From Ramlibacter rhizophilus (GTDB taxonomy: Bacteria > Pseudomonadota > Gammaproteobacteria > Burkholderiales > Burkholderiaceae_C): 64,000 nucleotides of DNA. The stretch spans positions 496,001 through 560,000 of the forward strand of contig NZ_SMLL01000001.1 of NCBI RefSeq assembly GCF_004681965.1. Direction: 5' to 3'. A program made the position numbers and the translations under genes. Shown piece after piece: positions 16,598 to 26,127 of the stretch (the first letter of the stretch is position 1; each line of letters opens with the position of its first letter). The notes beneath the pieces were generated by a model. That model ran no database searches. It had not been told where the DNA came from and worked only from the letters and a program-made list of their open reading frames with translations.

Positions 16598-18736
16598 ATG
16601 AGCATCTTCAAGAAATCCACCAAGACCTTCCAGTGGGGCCAGCATCAGGTCAAGCTGGAGACCGGCGAGATCGCCCGCCAGGCTTCCGGTGCCGTGCTGG
16701 TCGATATCGACGACACCGTGGTGCTTGCCACCGTGGTCGCGTCCAAGTCCGCCAAGCCGGGCCAGGACTTCTTTCCGCTGACCGTCGACTACATCGAGAA
16801 GACCTACGCGGCCGGCAAGATCCCCGGCAGCTTCTTCAAGCGTGAAGCCAAGCCCAGCGAGCTGGAGACGCTGACCTCGCGCCTGATCGATCGCCCGATC
16901 CGCCCGCTCTTCCCCGAAGGCTTCTTCAACGAAGTCCATGTCGTCATCCACACGCTCTCGCTGAACCCCGAGGTGGACGCCGACATCGCCGCCATGATCG
17001 CGACCAGCGCTGCGCTGGCGATCTCGGGCATCCCCTTTGCCGGCCCCATCGGCGCGGCGCGCGTGGGCTACATCAACGGCGAGTACGTGCTCAACCCCGG
17101 CCAGACCCAGCGCAAGGAATCGCTGATGGACCTGGTCGTCGCGGGCACCGAGGCCGCCGTGCTGATGGTCGAGTCCGAGGCGCAGCAGCTGCCCGAGGAA
17201 GTCATGCTCGGCGCCGTGGTCTTCGGCCACGAGCAGGGGAAGGTCGCCATCGACGCCATCCACGAACTCGTGCGTGAAGCGGGCAAGCCCGCCTGGGACT
17301 GGCAGCCGCCCGCGCGCGACGAGGGCTTCATCGCCACCGTCACCCAGCTGGCCGAGGACAAGCTGCGCGCGGCCTACCAGATCCGCAGCAAGCAGGCCCG
17401 CACGCAGGCCCTGCGCGAGGCCACGGCCTCCGTGCACGAGGCGCTCAAGGCCCAGGGCACCGAGTTCGACGGCGTCAAGGTGGACGAGCTGCTGTTCAAC
17501 GTGGAAGCCGGCATCGTGCGCAGCCAGATCCTGGCCGGCGAGCCGCGCATCGACGGCCGTGACACGCGCACCGTGCGCCCCATCGAGATCCGCAACGGCG
17601 TGCTGCCGCGCACCCACGGCTCGGCGCTGTTCACGCGCGGCGAGACGCAGGCGCTGGTGGTCACCACCCTGGGCACCGAGCGCGACGCGCAGCGCATCGA
17701 CGCGCTGGCCGGCGAGTTCGAGGACCGCTTCCTGTTCCACTACAACATGCCTCCCTTCGCCACCGGCGAAGTGGGCCGCATGGGCTCCACCAAGCGCCGC
17801 GAGGTCGGCCACGGCCGCCTGGCCAAGCGCGCCCTCATCGCCTGCCTGCCGACCAAGGAGGAGTTCCCCTACACCATCCGCGTGGTGTCGGAGATCACGG
17901 AGTCCAACGGCTCCTCGTCCATGGCGTCGGTCTGCGGCGGCTGCCTATCCATGATGGACGCGGGCGTGCCCATGAAGGCGCACGTGGCGGGCATCGCCAT
18001 GGGCCTGATCAAGGAAGGCAACCGCTTCGCGGTGCTGACCGACATCCTGGGTGACGAGGACCACCTGGGCGACATGGACTTCAAGGTGGCCGGCACCACC
18101 AACGGCATCACCGCCCTGCAGATGGACATCAAGATCCAGGGCATCACCAAGGAGATCATGCAGGTCGCCCTGGCGCAGGCCAAGGAAGCGCGCATGCACA
18201 TCCTGGGCAAGATGCAGGAAGCCATGGGCGAGGCCAAGGCCGAGGTGAGCAACTTCGCGCCGCGCCTGTACACCATGAAGATCAATCCGGAGAAGATCCG
18301 CGACGTGATCGGCAAGGGCGGCGCCGTCATCCGCGCGCTGACCGAGGAGACCGGCACGCAGATCGACATCGCCGAAGACGGCACCATCACCATCGCTTCC
18401 ACCGACAGCGAGAAGGCCGACGAGGCCAAGCGCCGCATCGAGCAGCTCACGGCGGTCGTCGAGATCGGCAAGATCTACGAAGGCCCCATCACCAAGCTGC
18501 TGGACTTCGGCGCCCTGGTGAACCTGCTGCCCGGCAAGGACGGCCTGCTGCACATCAGCCAGATCGCGCACGAGCGCGTGGAGAAGGTCTCCGACTACCT
18601 GAGCGAAGGCCAGGTGGTGCGCGTGAAGGTGCTGGAGACCGACGAGAAGGGCCGTGTCAAGCTGTCCATGAAGGCGCTCATCGAGCGTCCGGCGCGCGAT
18701 GCGCAGCCGGCGCTGTCCGAGCCGCAGGATCTCTGA
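16598..18736 (+). CDS. pnp: Polyribonucleotide nucleotidyltransferase (PNPase)
   Basis: Phosphorolytic 3'-5' exoribonuclease and degradosome component, 712 aa. The start [14 protein letters not shown] follows a GAGAGAGAG purine tract and is preferred over an ATG 33 bp upstream. Two RNase PH-like domains (about 1-230 and 310-540; [14 protein letters not shown] in the first, [14 protein letters not shown] in the second) are followed by a KH domain ([15 protein letters not shown] near 570) and an S1 domain ([17 protein letters not shown] near 645). Full length and intact. Confidence 0.97.
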   Translation: MSIFKKSTKTFQWGQHQVKLETGEIARQASGAVLVDIDDTVVLATVVASKSAKPGQDFFPLTVDYIEKTYAAGKIPGSFFKREAKPSELETLTSRLIDRPIRPLFPEGFFNEVHVVIHTLSLNPEVDADIAAMIATSAALAISGIPFAGPIGAARVGYINGEYVLNPGQTQRKESLMDLVVAGTEAAVLMVESEAQQLPEEVMLGAVVFGHEQGKVAIDAIHELVREAGKPAWDWQPPARDEGFIATVTQLAEDKLRAAYQIRSKQARTQALREATASVHEALKAQGTEFDGVKVDELLFNVEAGIVRSQILAGEPRIDGRDTRTVRPIEIRNGVLPRTHGSALFTRGETQALVVTTLGTERDAQRIDALAGEFEDRFLFHYNMPPFATGEVGRMGSTKRREVGHGRLAKRALIACLPTKEEFPYTIRVVSEITESNGSSSMASVCGGCLSMMDAGVPMKAHVAGIAMGLIKEGNRFAVLTDILGDEDHLGDMDFKVAGTTNGITALQMDIKIQGITKEIMQVALAQAKEARMHILGKMQEAMGEAKAEVSNFAPRLYTMKINPEKIRDVIGKGGAVIRALTEETGTQIDIAEDGTITIASTDSEKADEAKRRIEQLTAVVEIGKIYEGPITKLLDFGALVNLLPGKDGLLHISQIAHERVEKVSDYLSEGQVVRVKVLETDEKGRVKLSMKALIERPARDAQPALSEPQDL

Positions 18737-18747
18737 TCCTGCTTCGC

Positions 18748-18771
18748 GGCAGGCCCGTGCGCGGGCCTGCC
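18748..18771 (+). terminator. Probable terminator after pnp
   Basis: GGCAGGCCCG-TGCG-CGGGCCTGCC, a perfect 10-bp stem, begins 12 bp after the pnp stop. It is followed by CTTCCCCG rather than a run of T, so termination may be inefficient or the hairpin may protect the mRNA 3' end. Confidence 0.5.
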
Positions 18772-18805
18772 CTTCCCCGTCCGGCTGCTACCCGTCGCGA
18801 CCGCC

Positions 18806-19792
18806 ATGAAAGCCGTTGAAATCAGCCAGTACGGCGACCCGCAGGTCCTGCGGGCCGTCGAGCGTCCCGATCCCGTGCCCGGGCCCGGCGAGGTCCTGAT
18901 CCGCGTCGCCGCGAGCGGCGTGAACCGGCCCGACGTCCTGCAGCGCAAGGGCCACTACCCGGTGCCCCCCGGCGCCTCGGACCTGCCGGGCCTGGAGGTC
19001 GCCGGCGTCATCGTCGATGGTGATGCCGATGCCATGGCCGCGGCCGGCCTCTCGGCCGGCGAGCGTGTCTGTGCGCTGGTGGCCGGTGGCGGCTACGCGC
19101 AGCTGTGCGTGGCGCCCGTGGGCCAGTGCCTGCCCGTGCCGGCCGGCCTGTCGGACGTGGAGGCCGCCTCGCTGCCCGAGACCTTCTTCACCGTCTGGAG
19201 CAATGTCTTCGACCGCGCGCGCCTCGCCCCCGGCGAGACGCTGCTGGTGCAGGGCGGCTCCAGCGGCATCGGCGTCACGGCCATCCAGATGGCCAAGGCG
19301 CTGGGTGCCACCGTGATCGTCACGGCCGGCAGCGACGACAAGTGCGCCGCCTGCCTGCAGCTGGGCGCGGACCACGCCATCAACTACCGCACGCAGGACT
19401 TCGTCGCCGAGGCCAAGCGCCTCACCGGCGGCGCGGGCGTGAACGTCATCCTGGACATGGTGGCGGGCGACTATGTGGCCCGCGAGGTCGAGTGCCTGGC
19501 CGAGGACGGCCGGCTGGTCATCATCGCGGTGCAGGGCGGCGTGCAGGCCGGCTTCAACGCCGGCCTGGTGCTGCGCCGGCGCCTGCAGATCACCGGCTCG
19601 ACCCTGCGTCCGCGTCCGGTGGCCTTCAAGGCGGCCATCGCCGCGTCGCTGAAGGAACGCGTGTGGCCGTTGCTGGAATCAGGCGCCATCCGGCCTGTGA
19701 TCCACAGCACCTTCGCGGCCGAGGACGCGCCCCAGGCGCATGCCCTGATGGAGTCGAACCAGCACATCGGAAAGATCGTGCTGACCTGGTGA
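18806..19792 (+). CDS. NAD(P)H:quinone oxidoreductase, PIG3/zeta-crystallin type
   Basis: 328 aa member of the medium-chain dehydrogenase superfamily that lacks the zinc ligands. Start MKAVEISQYGDPQVLR. The GroES-like fold includes VAASGVNRPDVLQRKGHYP; the NADPH-binding site is LLVQGGSSGIGVTAIQMAKALGA near residue 150. Such enzymes reduce quinones or enones; the physiological substrate is unknown. It lies 17 bp upstream of tpiA on the same strand. Confidence 0.88.
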   Translation: MKAVEISQYGDPQVLRAVERPDPVPGPGEVLIRVAASGVNRPDVLQRKGHYPVPPGASDLPGLEVAGVIVDGDADAMAAAGLSAGERVCALVAGGGYAQLCVAPVGQCLPVPAGLSDVEAASLPETFFTVWSNVFDRARLAPGETLLVQGGSSGIGVTAIQMAKALGATVIVTAGSDDKCAACLQLGADHAINYRTQDFVAEAKRLTGGAGVNVILDMVAGDYVAREVECLAEDGRLVIIAVQGGVQAGFNAGLVLRRRLQITGSTLRPRPVAFKAAIAASLKERVWPLLESGAIRPVIHSTFAAEDAPQAHALMESNQHIGKIVLTW

Positions 19793-19809
19793 ACGAGACC
19801 CGAGGACCC

Positions 19810-20565
19810 ATGAAGAAGAAACTCATCGCCGGCAACTGGAAGATGAACGGCAGCATCGAGGCCAACGACCGCCTCGTGCGCGATGTCGTGGGCGGCCTGC
19901 CCGAGGGCGGCTGCCAGGTGGCGGTCTGCGTGCCGGCGCCGTACCTGGCGCAGGTGCAGATGCTGCGCCACCACAGCGCCCTGGAGCTGGGCGCGCAGGA
20001 CGTGTCGGCGCACGAGCAGGGCGCCTTCACGGGCGAAGTGTCCGCGCTCATGCTCAAGGAATTCGGCGTGCGCTATGCCATCGTGGGCCACTCCGAGCGG
20101 CGCCAGTACCACGGCGAGTCCGACACCCTGGTGGCCGAGAAGGCCCGCGCGGCGCTCGCGCACGGCATCACGCCCATCGTGTGCCTGGGCGAGACGCTGC
20201 AGGAGCGCGAGGCCGGCCGCACGGAAGAAGTGGTCAAGCGCCAGCTGGCCGCCGTGATCCACCTCAACGGGCACTGCATCAGCGAGATCGTGGTGGCCTA
20301 CGAACCGGTCTGGGCCATCGGCACCGGCCGCACCGCCACGCCCGAGCAGGCGCAGCAGGTGCATGCGGTCCTGCGTGCCCAGCTGCATGCCGCCACGCCG
20401 CACAGCGAGCGCGTGCACATCCTCTACGGCGGCAGCATGAACGCGGCCAACGCGGCCAGCCTGCTGGCCCAGCCGGACATCGACGGCGGTCTCATCGGCG
20501 GCGCCTCGCTGAAGTCCGCCGACTTCCTGCAGATCATCTCGGCGGCAAGCGCCGCACGCGCCTGA
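19810..20565 (+). CDS. tpiA: Triosephosphate isomerase
   Basis: Interconverts DHAP and glyceraldehyde-3-phosphate, 251 aa. MKKKLIAGNWKMNGS carries the catalytic Lys (NWKMN); the catalytic His is in IVGHSERRQY, the catalytic Glu in VAYEPVWAIGTGR, and the phosphate-binding loop is YGGSMNAANA. Start at 19810, 17 bp after the oxidoreductase stop; secG follows within 30 bp. Confidence 0.97.
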   Translation: MKKKLIAGNWKMNGSIEANDRLVRDVVGGLPEGGCQVAVCVPAPYLAQVQMLRHHSALELGAQDVSAHEQGAFTGEVSALMLKEFGVRYAIVGHSERRQYHGESDTLVAEKARAALAHGITPIVCLGETLQEREAGRTEEVVKRQLAAVIHLNGHCISEIVVAYEPVWAIGTGRTATPEQAQQVHAVLRAQLHAATPHSERVHILYGGSMNAANAASLLAQPDIDGGLIGGASLKSADFLQIISAASAARA

Positions 20566-20593
20566 ACGGCCTTCCCATCCAAGCGACTCTTTC

Positions 20594-21028
20594 ATGAACT
20601 TCCTCTTCACTGCCATCCTGGCAATCCAGCTGCTCTCGGCCCTGGCCATGATCGGGCTCATCCTCATCCAGCACGGCAAGGGCGCCGACATGGGCGCGGC
20701 CTTCGGCAGCGGCGGCTCGGGCAGCCTGTTCGGCGCCAGCGGCAGCGCGAACTTCCTCTCGCGCACCACCGCCGTGCTCGCCACGGTCTTCTTCATCTGC
20801 ACCCTGGGGCTGGCCTATTTCGGCGGGGCGCGCCCGGTGGATTCGGGCAGCGTGCTCGAGCGTTCCCAGGCCGTGCCGCCGGCCGCCCCGGCGCCTGCCG
20901 CCCCGCCCACGGGCGCGGCCCAGATTCCGGGGACGACCGCACCCGCTCCCGTGCCGGGTGCACCCGCGCCTGCCGCACCCGGCGCGCCTGCCGGCTCGGG
21001 CGGAGCCGGGCAGATCCCGACCCGCTGA
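20594..21028 (+). CDS. secG: Protein-export membrane protein SecG
   Basis: Small subunit of the SecYEG translocon, 144 aa. Two transmembrane segments (about 3-22 and 55-75) flank the family motif LIQHGKGADMGAAFGSGGSGSLFGASGSANFLSR. The C-terminal 60 residues are an Ala/Pro/Gly-rich tail, longer than in E. coli but common in Burkholderiales. tpiA-secG-tRNA-Leu-nuo is a recurring order. Confidence 0.95.
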   Translation: MNFLFTAILAIQLLSALAMIGLILIQHGKGADMGAAFGSGGSGSLFGASGSANFLSRTTAVLATVFFICTLGLAYFGGARPVDSGSVLERSQAVPPAAPAPAAPPTGAAQIPGTTAPAPVPGAPAPAAPGAPAGSGGAGQIPTR

Positions 21029-21183
21029 TCCCTGCGAAATTCTTGGCGCTGCAGCCCGGGATGCGCCACCGTTTCAGGGTAAACTCTGAGGCTGTCTGGC
21101 AAGGCAGGAAATACAAGAAGAGCAGCTGATTCGGTCAGCGGATCAAAGCCTCTTGAGCGCCTTGCGTGAGACAGCTCAAAACC

Positions 21184-21268
21184 GCCGTCGTGGTGAAATT
21201 GGTAGACACGCTATCTTGAGGGGGTAGTGGCGAAAGCTGTGCGAGTTCGAGTCTCGCCGACGGCACCA
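21184..21268 (+). tRNA. tRNA-Leu (GAG)
   Basis: 85 nt including the encoded CCA. Acceptor stem GCCGTCG/CGACGGC, D-loop with AAATTGGTAGA, anticodon stem CTATC/GGTAG with loop TTGAGGG (anticodon GAG at 21218-21220), a long class II variable arm (TGGCGAAAGCTG region) and T-loop GTTCGAGTC. It sits between secG and nuoA. Confidence 0.97.
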
Positions 21269-21327
21269 ACACAAAGGACAGGCCCGTGGCATAGCCACGG
21301 GCCTGATTCCGTGACCCGGGCGCCAAG

Positions 21328-21699
21328 ATGAACCTAGAACAGTACCTCCCCGTCCTCTTGTTCATTCTCGTGGGCATCGGCGTCGGGGTCGTTCCGCAGT
21401 TGCTCGGTCATCTCTTCGCCCGCGGTGCGGGCTTCCACAAGCCCGACGCGGCCAAGTACTCGGCCTACGAATGCGGCTTCGAGGCCTTCGAGAACGCACG
21501 CATGAAGTTCGACGTGCGCTACTACCTCGTCGCCATCCTCTTCATCCTGTTCGACCTCGAGATCGCCTTCCTCTTCCCCTGGGCCGTGGCGCTGCACGAC
21601 ATCGGTCCCGTGGGCTTCTGGGCCATGATGGTCTTCCTTCTCATCCTCGTGGTCGGCTTCGTCTACGAGTGGAAGAAGGGCGCGCTCGACTGGGAATAA
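21328..21699 (+). CDS. nuoA: NADH-quinone oxidoreductase subunit A
   Basis: Membrane-arm subunit at the quinone-site interface, 123 aa, three transmembrane helices. Conserved [40 protein letters not shown] matches the ND3 loop, including the Cys whose exposure marks deactive complex I in mitochondria. First gene of the 14-gene nuo operon; it starts 59 bp after the tRNA. Confidence 0.97.
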   Translation: MNLEQYLPVLLFILVGIGVGVVPQLLGHLFARGAGFHKPDAAKYSAYECGFEAFENARMKFDVRYYLVAILFILFDLEIAFLFPWAVALHDIGPVGFWAMMVFLLILVVGFVYEWKKGALDWE

Positions 21700-21753
21700 G
21701 CGGCACGGCGCGCGCCAACGTCGCGTGCGCCCGGTTCCGCACGGGAAACAAAC

Positions 21754-22233
21754 ATGGCAACTCAAGGCTTTACCGACAAGGGCTTCGTGACCACCACGGT
21801 GGACACGGTCATCAACTGGGCCAAGACCGGCTCGCTCTGGCCCATGACCTTCGGCCTGGCGTGCTGCGCCGTGGAGATGATGCACGCGGGCGCGGCCCGC
21901 TACGACATCGACCGCTTCGGCATGCTGTTCCGGCCCAGCCCGCGCCAGTCCGACCTCATGATCGTGGCGGGCACGCTGTGCAACAAGATGGCGCCGGCCC
22001 TGCGCCGCGTGTACGACCAGATGCCCGAGCCGCGCTGGGTCCTCTCCATGGGCTCCTGCGCCAACGGCGGCGGCTACTACCACTACAGCTATTCGGTCGT
22101 GCGCGGCTGCGACCGCATCGTGCCCGTGGACGTGTACGTGCCGGGCTGCCCGCCCACGGCCGAGGCCCTGCTGTACGGGATCATCCAGCTGCAGCAGAAG
22201 ATCCGCCGCACGCAGACCATCGCCCGGGCGTGA
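21754..22233 (+). CDS. nuoB: NADH-quinone oxidoreductase subunit B
   Basis: 159 aa hydrophilic subunit carrying iron-sulphur cluster N2. The ligands are visible in [10 protein letters not shown] (adjacent Cys), [23 protein letters not shown] and [17 protein letters not shown]. Second in the nuo operon. Confidence 0.97.
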   Translation: MATQGFTDKGFVTTTVDTVINWAKTGSLWPMTFGLACCAVEMMHAGAARYDIDRFGMLFRPSPRQSDLMIVAGTLCNKMAPALRRVYDQMPEPRWVLSMGSCANGGGYYHYSYSVVRGCDRIVPVDVYVPGCPPTAEALLYGIIQLQQKIRRTQTIARA

Positions 22234-22243
22234 AGGACATCGC

Positions 22244-22858
22244 ATGACGACCACGCCCTTCGCCATCGACCCCCAGGCGCTGCACCAGACCCTCACCGAC
22301 ACCCTGGGCCCCCTGGCCAAGCGGGTCGAGCTCGCACTGGGGGAAGTCAGCGTGCTCGTCACGCCCGAGAACTACCTGAAGGCCGCCGCCATGCTGCGCG
22401 ACGCGCCCGGCTGCCAGTTCGAGCAGCTCGTCGACCTGTGTGGGGTGGACTACTCGGAGTACCGCAATGGCGCGTGGGACGGTCCGCGCTACGCCGTCGT
22501 CGTCCACCTGCTGTCGGTGAGCCTGAACCAGCGCGTACGGCTGAAGGTCTTCGCGGCTGACGACGAGCTCCCGGTGGTGGACTCCCTGATGAACGTCTGG
22601 GCGTCCGTGAACTGGTTCGAACGTGAGGCCTTCGACCTGTTCGGCATCGTCTTCGAAGGCCACCCCGACCTGCGCCGCATCCTCACCGACTACGGCTTCA
22701 TCGGCCACCCGTTCCGCAAGGATTTCCCGGTCTCCGGCGAAGTCGAGATGCGCTACGACCCCGAGCGCCAGCGCGTGATCTACCAGCCCGTGACCATCGA
22801 GCCGCGCGAGATCACCCCGCGGATCATCCGCGAGGACAACTACGGGCTGAGGAATTGA
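22244..22858 (+). CDS. nuoC: NADH-quinone oxidoreductase subunit C
   Basis: 204 aa, equivalent of the 30-kDa subunit; a structural part of the Q-module with no cofactor. The signature [29 protein letters not shown] and [18 protein letters not shown] are present. It is separate from nuoD here, not fused as in E. coli. Confidence 0.97.
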   Translation: MTTTPFAIDPQALHQTLTDTLGPLAKRVELALGEVSVLVTPENYLKAAAMLRDAPGCQFEQLVDLCGVDYSEYRNGAWDGPRYAVVVHLLSVSLNQRVRLKVFAADDELPVVDSLMNVWASVNWFEREAFDLFGIVFEGHPDLRRILTDYGFIGHPFRKDFPVSGEVEMRYDPERQRVIYQPVTIEPREITPRIIREDNYGLRN

Positions 22859-22861
22859 GCG

Positions 22862-24115
22862 ATGGCTGAGATCAAGAACTACACGTTGAACTTCGGCCCG
22901 CAGCACCCGGCTGCCCACGGCGTGCTGCGCCTGGTGCTGGAACTGGACGGCGAAGTGATCCAGCGGGCCGACCCGCACATCGGCCTGCTGCACCGCGCCA
23001 CCGAGAAGCTGGCCGAGACCAAGACCTACATCCAGTCGCTGCCCTACATGGACCGGCTGGATTACGTCTCGATGATGTGCAACGAGCACGCCTACTGCCT
23101 GGCCATCGAGAAGCTCCTCGGCCTGGAAGTGCCGATCCGTGCCCAGTACATCCGCGTCATGTTCGCGGAGATCACGCGCCTCATGAACCACCTGCTGTGG
23201 CTCGGCGCGCACGGCCTGGACATCGGTGCGATGAACATGCTGATCTACTGCTTCCGCGAGCGGGAAGACCTGTTCGACATGTACGAGGCGGTCTCCGGCG
23301 CGCGCATGCACGCGGCCTACTTCCGCCCGGGCGGGGTCTATCGGGACCTTCCGGACAGCATGCCGCAGTACAAGGTCAGCAAGATCAAGAACGAGCGGGC
23401 CATCCGCGAGCTCAATGCCGACCGCCAGGGTTCGCTGCTCGATTTCATCGAGGCCTTCACGCGCCGCTTCCCCGGCTACGTGGACGAGTACGAGACCCTG
23501 CTCACCGACAACCGCATCTGGAAGCAGCGCACCGTGGGCGTGGGCGTGGTCACGCCCGAACGCGCGCTCAACCTGGGCTTCACCGGGCCCATGCTGCGCG
23601 GCAGCGGCATCGCCTGGGACCTGCGCAAGACGCAGCCCTACGAGGTGTACGAGCACCTGGACTTCGACATCCCCGTGGGCAAGACCGGCGACTGCTACGA
23701 CCGCTACCTGGTGCGCGTGCAGGAGATGCGCGAGTCCAACCGCCTCATCCAGCAGTGCGTGGCCTGGCTGCGCGCCAACCCCGGCCCGGTCATCACCGAC
23801 AACCACAAGGTGGCCCCACCCGACCGCGAGTCGATGAAGGCCAACATGGAAGAACTGATCCACCACTTCAAGCTGTTCTCGGAGGGCTTCCGCGTCCCCG
23901 AGGGCGAAGCGTACGCGGCGGTGGAGCACCCCAAGGGCGAGTTCGGCATCTACATCGTGAGCGACGGCGCCAACAAGCCTTATCGCCTGAAGATCCGCGC
24001 CCCGGGCTTCCCGCACCTCGCGGCGCTCGACGAGATGGGCCGCGGCCACATGATTGCCGACGCGGTGGCCATCATCGGAACGATGGACATCGTCTTCGGA
24101 GAAATTGACCGATGA
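22862..24115 (+). CDS. nuoD: NADH-quinone oxidoreductase subunit D
   Basis: 417 aa, 49-kDa subunit that forms the quinone-binding cavity with NuoB. The N-terminal [21 protein letters not shown] contains the His that contacts the quinone head group; [19 protein letters not shown] and the C-terminal GEIDR tail are conserved. A family B repeat follows before nuoE. Confidence 0.97.
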   Translation: MAEIKNYTLNFGPQHPAAHGVLRLVLELDGEVIQRADPHIGLLHRATEKLAETKTYIQSLPYMDRLDYVSMMCNEHAYCLAIEKLLGLEVPIRAQYIRVMFAEITRLMNHLLWLGAHGLDIGAMNMLIYCFREREDLFDMYEAVSGARMHAAYFRPGGVYRDLPDSMPQYKVSKIKNERAIRELNADRQGSLLDFIEAFTRRFPGYVDEYETLLTDNRIWKQRTVGVGVVTPERALNLGFTGPMLRGSGIAWDLRKTQPYEVYEHLDFDIPVGKTGDCYDRYLVRVQEMRESNRLIQQCVAWLRANPGPVITDNHKVAPPDRESMKANMEELIHHFKLFSEGFRVPEGEAYAAVEHPKGEFGIYIVSDGANKPYRLKIRAPGFPHLAALDEMGRGHMIADAVAIIGTMDIVFGEIDR

Positions 24116-24116
24116 A

Positions 24117-24195
24117 GGCTCCCCCCCGAAGCGCCTTCGGCGCTCCCCCCTCAAGGGGGCGCCACCAGCGGCCCGGCAAAGCCGGTTCCGCGGTG
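24117..24195. repeat. Dispersed repeat family B, copy 1 (within the nuo operon)
   Basis: CCCCCCCGAAGCGCCTTCGGCG followed by CCCCTCAAGGGGGCGCCACCAGCGGCCCGGCAAAGCCGGTTCCGCGGTGGCCC. It contains nested inverted repeats (GCGCCTTCGGCGC, CCCCTCAAGGGGG, CCGGCAAAGCCGG). Copies occur at 36402-36508 and, in reverse orientation, inside pilW at about 50775-50870. It fills the nuoD-nuoE gap, the only sizeable gap in the first part of the operon. Confidence 0.85.
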
Positions 24196-24205
24196 GCCCT
24201 GAACC

Positions 24206-24733
24206 ATGCAATGGAGCCATGTCGTGGCTGAAGTTTCTTACGTCCTTTCCGCGGCCATGCGTGCCCGCTTCGACCGTGAAGTCGCCAAGTACCCGCCCGA
24301 GCAGCGGCAGTCCGCCGTCATGGCCTGCCTGGCCATCGTGCAGCAGCAGGAGGGCCACGTGAGCCCCGAGAGCGAGAAGGCCGTGGCCGAGTACCTGGGC
24401 CTTCCGCCCATCGCGGTGCACGAGGTCACGACCTTCTACAACATGTACAACCAGCGGCCGGTCGGCCGCTACAAGTTCAACGTCTGCACCAACCTGCCGT
24501 GCCAGCTGCGCGGCGGCGGCCACGCGCTGCACCACCTGGAGCAGCGCCTGGGCATCGCCATGGGCGAGACCACGGCCGACGGCGTCTTCACGCTGCAGCA
24601 GTCCGAATGCCTGGGCGCCTGCGCCGACGCGCCGGTCATGCTGGTGAACGACCGCACCATGTGCAGCTTCATGAGCAACGACAAGCTCGACCAGCTGGTC
24701 GAGGGCTTGAAGAACACGGAGCCGGCCCGATGA
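24206..24733 (+). CDS. nuoE: NADH-quinone oxidoreductase subunit E
   Basis: 175 aa, 24-kDa thioredoxin-like subunit with [2Fe-2S] cluster N1a. Ligands are in [10 protein letters not shown] and [14 protein letters not shown]. The start could be the ATG at 24206 or a GTG at 24224, which has GGAG nine bases ahead; the conserved fold begins afterwards either way. The stop overlaps the nuoF start. Confidence 0.95.
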   Translation: MQWSHVVAEVSYVLSAAMRARFDREVAKYPPEQRQSAVMACLAIVQQQEGHVSPESEKAVAEYLGLPPIAVHEVTTFYNMYNQRPVGRYKFNVCTNLPCQLRGGGHALHHLEQRLGIAMGETTADGVFTLQQSECLGACADAPVMLVNDRTMCSFMSNDKLDQLVEGLKNTEPAR

Positions 24734-26109
24734 ACGCAGACCAAGTGCTCGCGCAGTTCCAGGCCACCGGGGTGCAGACCTGCTTCCATGGCCGCCATAT
24801 CGAGCCCCAGATCTATGCGGGCCTGGACGGCACCAACTGGCGCCTGGCCGACTATGAAGCGCGCGGCGGCTACCAGGCGCTGCGCAAGATCCTGGGCAAG
24901 GACGGGGGCGAGCCCCTCACCCAGGACCAGGTGATCGCGACGGTGAAGGAAAGTGCCCTGCGCGGACGCGGTGGCGCGGGCTTCCCCACGGGCCTGAAGT
25001 GGAGCTTCATGCCGCGCCAGTTTCCGGGGCAGAAGTACCTGGTGTGCAACTCCGACGAGGGCGAGCCCGGCACCTGCAAGGACCGGGACATCCTGCACTA
25101 CAACCCGCACATCGTGATCGAGGGCATGGCCATCGCCGCCTACGCGATGGGCATCTCCGTGGGCTACAACTACATCCACGGCGAGATCTTCCAGACCTAC
25201 GAGCGCTTCGAGGAAGCGCTGGAAGAGGCGAGGGCGGCGGGCCTGCTGGGCGACAAGATCCTGGGCAGCAACTTCAGCTTCCAGCTGCATGCCTTCCATG
25301 GCTTCGGCGCCTACATCTGCGGCGAGGAAACCGCGCTGCTGGAATCGCTGGAAGGCAAGAAGGGGCAGCCCCGCTTCAAGCCGCCGTTCCCGGCCAGCTT
25401 CGGCCTGTACGGCAAGCCCACCACCATCAACAACACCGAAACTTTCGCGGCGGTGCCCTGGATCATCCGCAACGGCGGCCAGGCCTACCTGGAGCGCGGC
25501 AAGCCGAACAACGGCGGCACCAAGATCTTCTCGGTCTCCGGCGACGTGGAGCTGCCCGGCAACTACGAGATCCCCCTGGGCACGCCCTTCTCGAAGCTGC
25601 TGGAGCTTTGCGGCGGGGTGCGCGGCGGCCGCAAGCTCAAGGCCGTGATCCCGGGTGGGTCGTCCGCGCCGGTGCTGCCGGCCGAGATCATGATGGGCTG
25701 CACCATGGACTACGACTCCATCGCCAAAGCGGGCTCCATGCTCGGCTCCGGCGCGGTGATCGTCATGGACGAGACGCGCGACATGGTGGAAAGCCTGCTG
25801 CGCCTGTCCTACTTCTACATGCACGAGTCCTGCGGCCAGTGCACGCCCTGCCGCGAAGGCACGGGCTGGCTGTGGCGCGTGGTGGACCGCATCCACAACG
25901 GCCACGGCAAGCCCTCGGACATCGAGCTGCTCAACTCGGTGGCCGACAACATCCAGGGCCGCACCATCTGCGCGCTCGGCGACGCGGCGGCCATGCCGGT
26001 GCGGGCCATGATCAAGCACTTCCGGCACGAGTTCGAGGCCAAGATCGCGCGCCCGAACCTGCCCACCTCGGACGGCCAGGTCCCGGTGCCCGCCGGCGCC
26101 CGCGGCTGA
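24730..26109 (+). CDS. nuoF: NADH-quinone oxidoreductase subunit F
   Basis: 459 aa, 51-kDa subunit that binds NADH, FMN and 4Fe-4S cluster N3. [13 protein letters not shown] is the FMN/NADH glycine-rich loop, [14 protein letters not shown] binds nucleotide, and [12 protein letters not shown] holds the cluster ligands. The ATG overlaps the nuoE stop (ATGA), implying translational coupling. Confidence 0.97.
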   Translation: MNADQVLAQFQATGVQTCFHGRHIEPQIYAGLDGTNWRLADYEARGGYQALRKILGKDGGEPLTQDQVIATVKESALRGRGGAGFPTGLKWSFMPRQFPGQKYLVCNSDEGEPGTCKDRDILHYNPHIVIEGMAIAAYAMGISVGYNYIHGEIFQTYERFEEALEEARAAGLLGDKILGSNFSFQLHAFHGFGAYICGEETALLESLEGKKGQPRFKPPFPASFGLYGKPTTINNTETFAAVPWIIRNGGQAYLERGKPNNGGTKIFSVSGDVELPGNYEIPLGTPFSKLLELCGGVRGGRKLKAVIPGGSSAPVLPAEIMMGCTMDYDSIAKAGSMLGSGAVIVMDETRDMVESLLRLSYFYMHESCGQCTPCREGTGWLWRVVDRIHNGHGKPSDIELLNSVADNIQGRTICALGDAAAMPVRAMIKHFRHEFEAKIARPNLPTSDGQVPVPAGARG

Positions 26110-26127
26110 TCCCGAAAGCACGACAAC

